64,000 bases of DNA from Maylandia zebra (lineage: Eukaryota > Chordata > Actinopteri > Cichliformes > Cichlidae): contig NC_135170.1 in NCBI RefSeq assembly GCF_041146795.1, positions 9,930,533 to 9,994,532 on the forward strand, in the 5' to 3' direction. The notes beneath the pieces are model-generated. The model made no database searches and was not told the origin of the DNA. It saw only the letters and a program-made list of their open reading frames with translations. Each line of letters begins with the position of its first letter. Position 1 is the first letter of the stretch. Both the position numbers and the translations under genes were made by a program. Positions 45,301 through 57,300 of this stretch are shown here, piece after piece.

Positions 45301-48300
45301 AGTCCTGCTTACCAGGATGGGTACCCAGTAGTAGTTCAGGGTTGGAGCTGTATTCTGAAAGGCTTTCACTCTCCCAGAGAAGAAGAAGAAGGAAAAGACC
45401 CCTGTGGAGAGAAACCCCAAAGAATATATAAATACAATTCCCATGTACACTACACAGTCTGAGCTGATGATTACAATTTCTATTAGCTATAAATAACGTT
45501 GTACATTATAAAATCAGTGGAAGCGATCCAGTCCTATTTAAAGCTCCAATTAAATCCTACTTCCAAAATATAAACAAATCCTAAAACACCACAGTTTGCA
45601 AGTTTGCTCTTATTAAAGGAGCCAGCAGGTCCTGCAGTAAGTTTGCAGGATTTCATCTGCTATGCAGACTTTTCTGGACTGTGAGTTGAATCGGTCATCC
45701 AGCGATGGGTCGACACAATCTTTCCAGGAAATGCTGGTTTAGTCTGATATGGTCAACATGAAGAAAAAAAAAATACATAAACAAAAAGCAGACTCACCCA
45801 GAAGCCCAACAATGAGCAGTTTGCCCAAAAATAAAATGAAATCTGTCACTTTATCCAGCACAGCCACCCTGCAGGGATTTAAAAACAGGCATTTACTCCA
45901 GTCAGCTTTATACGATTAAACATTTAACAAAATGCTTTCTGATGAGGTGATGATTTTACACTCACCTGATCACATTCCTCATGAGGAGGAAGAAGGCGTC
46001 TCTGGCAGAGGTGCAAAAGTTTTTCCCATAGATCGCCGACTAGAGGCCAAATGCAGTCATTACATCAAGATAACATTTAACATTATAAGTACCAAGCTTT
46101 TAATCACGCCAGCTCAGAGACTTGAATAAATAATAACTGAAACACGTACCATAATATACGCATTTCTGTTCAGGAACTTGACAAATTTCTCCAGACACCA
46201 GAAACAGCACTTCAGACAGCACAACAGGAACTTTGCAAACTTATTTTGGGCTCCTGTGAATGAGAGCAATCAACCTTTAACAGATGTTAGACTTAAATAG
46301 GTCACTTTTATGGAGTCATTTATGACTCCATAAAATGTAGCAAACCTTTTAGCTTGTGGTCCAGATACTCCAGCAAAACCCTGATGATCTGGATGATGGA
46401 GAGGATAAGGGAGCCAAATGCCAGAGTCCCTGTGTGATACCTAAAACAATTAAAGAATGAAAACAGGAAGTATGTTTCAGGACCCGGCAAAGCAAATGTC
46501 AGAAGACAGTTTTACTAAAAGTCTTCACCCAACACAGATACAAACCTGAGCGATCTCCCAAGAGAAGAAAACACTGGGAAAGCAGGAATGTCATCTGGCT
46601 TTTTGGCAGCCCAGTAGTAAGAAGCAAACGCCCCGGCTAGGGTCATCTGTCCCAGTCCCAAGACAAAATTGGCACACCAAAAGAAGAGGAAGACGTTGTA
46701 GAACTGCAGGGCAATTAGGTATTTGTGGTAAGGGGTCTCTCCACCGTAGAAAGCAAAAAGGCACTTCGAGTCAGCACACTGGGCTTTCATGGGACTCGTC
46801 GAGTAGTTCTGAACAAAGACACGGTTAATTTAGTGACGCCGCAAATGTATTTCTCAAATCCAAAATGTTAAGTCCAAGCGGCATGCATGGAAGTGAAGTG
46901 AGATGAAAATTTAACACACAAATAAAGAGGAGAAAAACTTACAGCCGGGTCACACGTTTGTCTTGAGTAGTCACAATTTGTCTCATTGAAGATTTTGTAG
47001 ATAGGCTGATTGGACGTGGACAAGAAACTGATCAGTTCTGTTAAGGCTTACCATCATTAACTGATAACAAAACTGACAATTATGAGTGTATAATAATACT
47101 ACTAATAATAAAGAATAATATGCATGTTCCTCTGTTTTGATTGGTTTATTTGTTCATGAATGCAGTGAACTTTAATCACGCAGCTGCAGAGTATGCGTGA
47201 TCAAACTTAAACCTTAGCTTTTAATGTGAATTTACCAGCCCTGTTCATCATCCCTGCACAGACTCTGTCTAAGGTATCTTTACCTCAACTGTTCATTCAG
47301 TTCATTCATAGACACATTAATTTTTTAAGTCAGTTTAAAAGTTTAAATTCTTCAAGAACATTTAAAAAAAAAAAAAACAGTTCAGAGTTGTATTTTTCAT
47401 TTCCTCATCAACCCTAAATAACAACACTACCACGAACAATAGCTTGAAAGGATACACAGCAGTTACTCCCCAGTAGGCAATGACCACAGCCAGGAGGAGG
47501 AATGTAAACAGTGGGTAGAAAAGGGAACACAACATATGTCCAATTGCTCTGAAAACAGGATCACAGCATCAGTCGTAAAAGCAAATGCAAACATCAACCT
47601 TCACAGTTATGTATCAGGTTCTTTATCTGCACCCTTAATGCAGCGCTTAAATCCATTACTGTGAGTCACTCTAAAATAAACAATATAACGTCTAAGTTTT
47701 ATTGATCTGTTTCTCTCCTACTTGCTACAGCTCTAAAATGAAGGCTGACCTGCTGGCTTCTTTAATAAGAGCAATGGCAATGAGGATCCTCTTCCAAAGG
47801 AAGATGAGCAGCAAAATGATGATGACCTCCACAATGGCTAGAATAATAACTATATAAGGAGATAAGAGAAAAATCATGTGAGTGTCTCAAGTTTTAATCA
47901 ACATATGTTGAGTGTGGATGATAATCCATGGAGATTTTGAGGATGTATACTGACTGAAGGCCAGCCAGGTCTGTCTAATTTGCAGGTAGACTGTGAAATC
48001 TGTCTGGAAGCCCAGATCCTTGATAGTCACATTAGCGCCGGCCTCTCCTTTCAGGGCTGCATACTCCATGTAGCAATGGAAGATACCTAATCAGCAACAG
48101 GAAGCACACAGAAAAGCAAATAAATTTTTTGGGAAATCAGGTGGAAAAAGAGGCCTTATTTCCTTTTGGGTTTGCTTCCAAACAGACGAGGAGATCTCTT
48201 TCATTTCAAGAGTCAGATCAACTGTGAATCGGTTACAATGATAACTTTGACATCTACCTCAGCAGACTTCTCTCTCTGCCCCCTGCTGACCCTGAAAAAA

Positions 48301-51300
48301 CTATTCTTTTCAGTCAATAAAAAAGCCAATTAAGTAAAATCAAAGGTCAAGTAGGATACTAGATCATTCTTAAGAACATTCTTACTATATTTGCCGCAGA
48401 TCATTTTACAGTGATGTTTATCTTCACATTAGCCTAGCCTATTTTCATCAATCTTTCCATCTTGTGGCCACAATTTTCTTTTATCCCTGGTAGCACACTT
48501 TCCTTGTATCCCATTGGAAACAGCAGCACACCTCTCTTTCAAATGAGTATTAATTTCTGTTTTTTTGGTTTTTGTGGGTTTTTTCCCCACATGCCGTTGT
48601 GGATGAGCTGATGGAGAGGAGACAACATCAGCACTTTCAGATTAATCTATCTGAGAAATTACTTGGTTCAACAAGTCTGCAAAGTTTAACTAGTTGTTTT
48701 GCTAACACTCCACATTCATTTTTCAATTCCACTCCTTTAGAACAGATTTGTTTTCAGTTGACGGTCTTATGGTCGTCTGTTAAAGCCATAAAAATACTAA
48801 CTTGCATTGCTTTTTCTTTGACTGTAAAATCAGTCTGTCAGTGATTCTTCAGTAGTACACTGGAGAGTAGCAAGGTAGCAGAGATTGAGGGTTACGTGGA
48901 TGGTAGGAGTTAAAAAGAAAAGCTTAAAGCAGTTAAAATAAAAGTTAATTACTTTTTGAGACACTGAAACTGAACTCTGCGCTAAGCTTGCCAAGTGTGA
49001 ACAGCACTGTTTAGAGATACTTTGAAGTAATCTGTGAAATGATCAATGACTTGGTAATGATGGAGAAAATTCTTTTTCCACAATAATGAATGTGTGTTTT
49101 TTTAATATACGCTTGGTAAGCACATGCAAAATTCAGCATTGCCAGCTGTTTGTTTTTGCATGAGACATGTCTTTCCCCCAAAGGTGTCTCATACTCTCAT
49201 TCCTTTTAGTGTGAAAGGATCAGGATAGGATATGACAGGAAGTGACGCTGTGTTTTTCTTCACACTCAATTAAACAAATGGCACATTTTTATTCAAATAG
49301 AAAATCTAACATCACAGCTGTGGGTCACTTCACTCAAACTTTGCATCTTCCTTTCATGCAAATTCTTTCAGTTTGCATTTTTTCCACACTGACTAGTTTT
49401 CTGACAACAAGGACTTTCACAATTTATCCCCAGTCAAAAGTTACCAACCCTGCATTAATATTCCTGCTGTGCTGAATTCATGCTCACGGTTATACTGACA
49501 CTCATGATTTACTTACTGACCAGCTAGTCTGGACCTGCTTTCTGGGTAGGACCAGATTACTAAGCCATTATGAACCACAATGATATTTTCCACCTTGTCC
49601 CTTACCATAGCCTATCACCGCTACCAACATGGCAATCATGACCCAGACCATGATCCCTGCCAGGAAGCGGAGGAGGATGAGGAAGACGAGGCTGATGATC
49701 ATGGCTATAACCAATCCCCTGCAAAGAGGAGGTACGGTCAATTTAAGGAAAATCTCTTTGCAATACAAACAGAGCTGACAAGGATGAAAAAGGAGAGTTT
49801 ATTACTTACAAGAGGATCCAGTACCAGCAATGTGTGAAATCCTCAAAGATTTTCATCACCACCTGACGAGCTTCCATTACCACAGTGGCATTTCTGTGGA
49901 GAGATTCCTGTATGTTTATCTGCTTCAGGAATTTCTCATCACACTTTATTTGTAGTGGCCGGTTGACACAGACCAAGAGAGAGTAATGTAGTTGAAAACT
50001 AGCTGTGTCGCAAAATTCTACTGATGTATACTCACTGTACACCAGCAACAAGGTCTTGGGCGTTTCTAATTTCATTTCCATCATTAAATGTGGAGCTGTT
50101 TCCCACAGTTATCACCCCTCCTTTCATGCCCAAAGCTGGGAAGCACCTGCGGGTGACTGAAAGAAAAGTAGAGAAACGTGTCATTGTCAAAAATACAAAA
50201 ACAAACAAATGAAATGCGTTTCCCTACATGTGTAAAGAATAATACAGTTTTCTGTGTGTTACGTCCCCACATAAAAGCTAGGCGATGAGGGTGGGGGGCC
50301 AGTAACAGTTTGATCCAGGTGAAATGAAAAGAACGCCAGGCAGAGGTACTCCCACAGCCTCACAGGATGTAACAATGTGTAGTGAGATGTTTTCATAGTG
50401 GGGCTTCTTTTTGTAAATTAATTATTTTTAAAAAAAGATGTGTCATTTTCAGCTAATAGTAAATAATTTGTACTAGATATTTGTTAAACTACAGTACTAA
50501 AATATTTTATAATTCTTCAGCCAGGAAGGAGTGCAGAAAGATAAAGAAGTTCAAGTACAGTGCAGATAAGCAGCACAAATGATGTGATTGAATCAGATCC
50601 AATTTATGTTGTCCAGTTGTTAAAAATGGGGTAAGATGGGTTTGTTTGTTTGTGTGTATAAATCTGACGGTCTCTCTGCTTGCCTTTTTGTAAAGGTCAA
50701 AGGTCATGAATCATGCAATGATACTATCATTGCATGAATATTCCACTCCCCTAAAATTCCTTTGAAAAAGAATCATTTACACATATTTAGAGATTCTACT
50801 TACAGGGTTTGCTGGGAAGCAGCATTGCAGGACAGAGACGTTGCTTAAGGATTTCTGCAACACCCTAAAAACACAGTATATCCAAAACATAAGTGAAGGT
50901 CTGTAGAAAGCATTCGAATATATCGATACCCGAGATAGTACAGAAGACTTCAAGTACAACTCACCATTGTGTTGGTCACTCCTTCTTCGCAGAAGTTTTT
51001 ATAGTAGGCAAAGTCACTATTGACAGCGTATGCTTTGATTAATGTCATGAACTTATCAGGGCACTTCTCCACACACATCTAAAGATGAACATGGACAGCA
51101 GGACAGTCAGGCCACATTCCCATCACAAAAGCAGTCAAAGAAATAATGTAATAATAATCCTTCTTCCGCTTGTTCTTAGCCGTCTCTTCTACAGAAGTGA
51201 GGCTTTTCCTCCCATCCATTCCTGTACAGGGTTCTAGTTATCGTTGTTCGGGGGTGCACTGGTGAGAGTCTTTTCTTTGAAAGCTTTCATTTCATACTAC

Positions 51301-54300
51301 TGGCAGGCTTGTTTTCTACTGTGTGGCTCTTTGAATTTCTTTATGACACTTCTCACTCTAGCCCGTGATACCTGGAACCGCTGTGATCTTTGTATATCCA
51401 TCTCCTGTTTTGTTAGCGTCAATAATTCTTTAAGCTTAAACTGATTTCTTTTGTTTTTGACAATAAAATGTTCCAAAAGAACAGTTCAAACCCATGTTGG
51501 AGTTTTTAAATTGTGCGTAAATTGGAAAATAACCCTCAGTTTTCAGTTGATGTTGTTAAGCATTGAGGATTGCAAAGCACAGCAGTGGTTTGTACTATGG
51601 CTCAATAAAAAGGTCAGTTTTTCCAGGCCTAGAAACACTGACCCTGTTCATTTTGTTTTCTGAAATAATTCTGTTATTTTGGCCAATCACAAATGTATTT
51701 TTTCTAAAGAAAACTTGCTGATAGGGGGCTGGGAGAGTAACTTTTCTCCTCATCTGTAAACAAAAGCAAAAAGCCAACTCTGCCCCAACTCTACACTCAT
51801 AATTTTAAGCCTTCACGACAAAGCACATAGTGTATATTGTGTTTTTCTTTTTGTTTAAATAAATATTATAAAGATTCATCAACAGAGGAGTTGGCACCTG
51901 TGTGGTTGGGCACTGGAACTCCAGCAGCACCATGGGACTGGCACACTTCATGATGTTGAAGTAGAACAAAAAGGGCTTCTTCCTGTTGGGAACAAGACCA
52001 AAGAAAGTGCACAGAAATGTACACAAATTTCTAATTAACTATTTTTGTCCAGGGACAACACAATGCTGTCACAACAGTGTTTGCAGGGATTATTCAGCGG
52101 TCCTGCCTTTCAATTGGCTAACATGTGCTAGGTACTTTCCAGTTTACTTTTACACATTCCAAAAATACATGGTGTGGCTATTGAAACAACCCCAAAAAAA
52201 AAGTATACAAATAATAATAATAATAACACTAATAACACAAATGAATAATAGTACCAGGTAAGGAAATTCCCAAAAATTGATTCTTTTCAGCTGGGACTGC
52301 AGAAGTCACCTGGATGAGGGACGAAACGTTTCTCCCACTGAAAACGCTACGTCCAGATGAACAGAATCTACTTTTTGGGAACTAACTTAATGTAAACATG
52401 CCAGGAAAACCTTTGAGTTAACTTGTTAGCCATAATTGATTGTATTAATGTTGCCTAATTAAGTTAGCTAGCTAAGCTTTCAAACCAGTTGTATATCTTT
52501 TTAGATGGTGGTACACAAAAAAGCCTGAGGAATCGAAAGAACCACCCAAAACTTTTGAGCCACCCTTCATTTCTGCTTCCAAGGAGCCAGACTCTCTGGC
52601 CACTTAACACTAGGCTATGAACCATCAAGGCATAAAAAAGGCACCTAACTCAAGGAATGAACATGAAAGAAACAGACAAAAATAAATTAATATATGTATC
52701 TTTAGGGACAACACACCGAACACCAACAAGCTTGTTTTGAGTTGTACAAACTCTGTCTTTTGTCTTATATACATCCATGTATGTTAACACATTTCAATAA
52801 ACCGTTTCAACTGTTTCAATTTCAATAAACTGTCTATCGATCTCCGGCTCCCTTCTCCCATCACTCGTGAACAAGACCCCGAGATACTTAAACTCCTCCA
52901 TTTGGGGCAGGAACTCGTCCCCGGCCCGTAGTGGGCACTCCACCCTTTTCAAACTTTCAAAATACCCTAAAGATCACACTCAAATTAAGAAAAATCGTGC
53001 AGCAGAGACCATTTTATCTATACTTCGGAAAGCAACTCACTCGAGTGGAGTGCCAGCCTGCCCACAGAACTGTCCTCGGCTGTCTGTGGGGTAGATCACC
53101 TTTCTTGGGTCACCCTGGGACCAGGCTGGGTTAGAAAAGAAGAAAAAAAGAGAGATATAAAGGTTATGAAACTTGCTTTCAGTTTGGATATTTGTGCTTC
53201 TGTGTTGTCTCCTTACCGAGTATTCCTACTGCAATGTAACCAAGTATGGCAATAATGAACAGAATGCAGCAAACAATGTCTGTGCAGCCCCTACAGTGGA
53301 GAGAGTTCACATGGTTAATGGAGTCCTCTGTAGTCATCTGCACAGTGTAACAGCCACATCTCTGTCTCACCTGTTCTGGATTGGGCCACTGAAGCTCGGG
53401 TCATGCTTCCTGGGCTCACCTGCATGAAAGGAGAGAAATGCATTGATCAATCAATGAGCTCTTAGCATTGTGGCAACTGAAAGCATGGCTCGCTGAGAGG
53501 TTTAACCCTTTAAAACCTGAACCATGAAATAACTGCCAAAAATCTTGAATTTTGACTTGAATAATGGAGTGTTTTTTTTACCTTTAGACAAAATATAAGA
53601 ATATATCAAATTTTAATCTGCATACATGAGTTTTAATTTGTAACACACTTGAAGCCATATACATAAGCCATATTTTTGAAATTTAGTCATTAAAATGTCA
53701 TGTAATTTACATCATTTTTGAGGGTAAAAAAAAAGTCACGCTGATGATATAGATGTCACACAAAAAAAACCCTCACAAAACACATGTATCAAATACGATA
53801 CGCTGGGGTTTAAAGGGTTAAGTAAACATCTTTATAATAGCTGCTCATTAATTTATGTTAAAACCAGAGCTGGATCAAGGCCATGGAGCAGTGCACCAGA
53901 GTCTTCCTCCCATTTTTCTCACAGATGACTTCCCCTGAAGGCCAGACACGCCCAGAAACTCATCAAATTCCTCCCTGCTGACTAACCGGGAGCTCATATA
54001 AAACTCATAATACAGCAGGAGCAAATATCCCATGTGTAAAGCCACCAGCGGAGCTAGTATTGTTGTTTTAATACAGCTCTATGTCAAAACAAAGCTATCA
54101 TGCTCATCAGTAGACAAACAACTTCCCAGTTCATAAAATGAGCAAACTTTTTTCTTTTGTCTAAATATGGTTAGATTACAACATGCTGTCTCTTATAATA
54201 AGGACTATGTTTTCTGTTCTTTCAGCTAAAGTTGCAGGTTGAAGCAGACACTTGAGCTTGCTGCAGGTTATCTGACGGTAGTGTGTCTGCTATCTAAGCA

Positions 54301-57300
54301 AATTTCACTTTCCAGTTCCAGTCCAAATTCTCTAATGGTTAATCCACAAACTCTTTAATCCAAATTATACTTTTAATGCTAAATTGTCGCAAGAAGCACC
54401 CCAAACCTGACGCCTGATGTAAACAAGCAAGGAACAGACCTGACAGTGAGGGTTGGTGCTTCAGTGGGGATATCCTGGCAAATCCTCCTATCTTACACTT
54501 AAAATAAGAAAGATTTACAAAAGCTCAATTGGAAAGTGTTTGCAGTGGTCTGGGCTCTTTTCCCAGACACTTCTATAGAACTGGAAATGTCTTTTGCAAC
54601 CACAGTTTTAATGTAGCAGCACGCTAGCTTCACATTTCATACCCATCGTTTATACCGTCTATGGTTTTTGGTGTAGCGGCTCAGCTTTTGTGCTTTAACA
54701 CATCCTTTCAGCCAGCTCTCTTTCTTGTCTTACACTCACAAACAAAAGGCAGTTGGTCTTTCACAGCCAGGCATATCACCTTTCTATGAGATTACAAAGA
54801 ACTTTCTGCGAAACAGTGCTGAAGGAGGCAACTTCAACACTCTCACCTCCCATTGGTTTGTTGCTGACCTGATCAGTGGGTCCATAGCTTTGCTTTGACT
54901 AAAGAGTTAAAAAAAAAAAAAAAAGGTCAGCATTTCAGTGCAGTGAATAATCAGCGGTATAAAAACAACGTTTGCCGAAGGAGGGCAGTTTGGCTCATGC
55001 TTAACGAAAACTTAAATGCTATTAGCTTGCGTTGGGAGGGACTGTTTCCTGTTGCCATTACTGTGACAATTATGCCACAAAAAGACATCTCCACCAGCTT
55101 CAGACCAACATCATAACAGTGCCCAGACATACACTATTAATAATGTGTAGCATATGGAGTCTTGAAGTATAGACAAACACAACAGCTGTGGTGACTCTGA
55201 AGTATGTGACTTATGAATGTGATCAGTGGGGTTATGTTGCAACAAGCAGTTACAGCCTTTTGAAGAAGTCACCACTTCCTGTTATAGTGAGCGTAGATGT
55301 TGTATTTCGTATGTGTTCTGGTATCTAACTTTAACATATTTCAAACAAGTTTAGTTTTTAACTTTGTTCTGTTCTTCAGTATAAATACACAGATTGAGTC
55401 CAAGAAAGAGATCTGCACCTCTGGTGGTTATCTATATTCAACCTTGTAACAATAGTGCAGGAGAAAACACTGATAAGAGACTTGCCACACACCTGTATCG
55501 GTGTGCACACACATCCACTGCCGGCAGTGGCACACAAACATTCACAAACACACCCCTAGTCTCAAGGCTGCCGCTGCACTTTTAGGTGTGAGCACTATAC
55601 AAGAAAGGTAAACAGCCAATCTAAAGATTACCCAGTGATCTTTAGATTGGCTAAGCGTGTCTTAGATTCATTTTTTTTTGAAAGAGTGCCTAGTTGAGGC
55701 AAAAGTAAAGATAAACAAGTCAGTACCATTCTTTCCATAATATTCTCCACCCTCAGGCATGTTGAAATTCCTTCCTGGGCAAAAAAAATGTTTCTCCTTC
55801 TTTTCACAGCTTCTTTATCTGGTTCACTTCATCCACCTTTCCTATCTGCTGCCACAAATGACTGAGTAAGGGGAGAACCAAGTAGTTTGGTCGGAAACCA
55901 GTTCAACCTGTTCCTGAATAGCCGCACAACCAATGCCCCACCCAACCTATTTCACATTCCCATCCCTAAACACTTCTTTGTTTATCCCGAAAAAAAAAAA
56001 GCAGCCTCTTTCTGACCTGTGCTCCCCCTACAGTACCTCCCCAGCACTTCCAAACATGATTTCTGTCGACCTGCTTTCCCCCTCTTGTTTCCGCGTAAAG
56101 TTGCAGGCAACTTTAACTCATCTACAGAGAGGCTGGAAGTAAAAGAAGGTGTGGGTGTGTGAAAGAGTAGGAGGAGACTAAAGTTCATTTGTGTATGTGA
56201 TCAGGAACATGTGTTTGCAGTAAACAGAGGAGGAGTTCTCCATCTGGGGGTGGTTTGCGTAAATGCTCTCGCTAATTGAATTCAGGTGTTTGGGATATTT
56301 ATGGCTGTAAAATGGTCACCTGCAGCGACGTGACAGCTCACAAGCTTAAACACATCAGTATTGAGTAAAAACTAAAATAGTATATGTTTCCTTCCCATGG
56401 ATCTACTGCACTGGGGAAACCCAATAAATCTTACAAGCTAGTGATTTTTTTTGTTCTCTGCCTGTATGATTTTGGTCTCCACTTCTGTTTGTTCCGACAG
56501 CCGAAAGCAATCAGAGCGTGTTAAACGAACTCATCATTTTAACAAAGAGTCCACAGACAGACTAAATGCCACGAATGCTTTCCACGGACACTCAGAGAAA
56601 CCAGAAAAAAGGGGAGCTGTAATGAAAGTTTCCATCCAGTTTTTTCTTTTTTTTGGCTAATGTTACTGCACAAGAGAATTACCACTGCGAGCCTTTGGTT
56701 TCCTGTACTTCTCTAAACAGCAAAAACGCGTTGCAATAACTGGCACGGCGACACCGATCCAGCTCTTTTCCTTGGAAACTTATTTGAGGTATTAGAATCA
56801 AGTGTGGTGGAACTGGTCGAACAGTCATGTGTAACTCATTAGAAATGACCTCCATCTGCAGACAGCTGCTACAACACGTGGGGCGATGCAGTGAGGGAAA
56901 TGAAGCGAGCACATTTTTTATTTGAAGTTTTAATCTGATAAATACTCTCCAGTGTGCTGCAAGACACACTAGCATTTACTGGAAGCATAAAAAAAGTATA
57001 ACATTTCCCACATGTAGAAGCGCTGTAACTTACTAATGAAAGGCCATGTTGGTTTTCAATGAACCTTCACAAAGACGTTTACAGTCCAATCTGCATTATT
57101 GTTGTGACTGAAGCTAAAGCTCATGTCCTCCATTGTTTCTTCTCAGCAGTATTTTTTTATTCAGGTGCAGCATTTACTCTTTAGTGTGTCCCAACATTCC
57201 TGAGCTTCCCTGTTTTATTTTCTTGATACCTTCCCACACATCCTGGAGTTACATGAAAGCTTCTCGGAGTGTTTTCTAAGGACATTCTGACCCTTTGCAG

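Larger units (their letters stand above)
51983..53040 (-). other. slc44a2 intron 4 with repeat fragments
   Basis: Holds a short ATT-type simple repeat (about 52211-52227), the inverted partner of the 4315 repeat (52298-52376), and a minus-strand LINE fragment (52830-52942). Confidence 0.75.

Noticed and set aside
54851..54886. ATG followed by [12 protein letters not shown] as another slc44a2 first exon
   Set aside because: It lacks the single-G phase needed to join exon 2 and does not resemble either known N-terminus; exons 1A and 1B fit much better.
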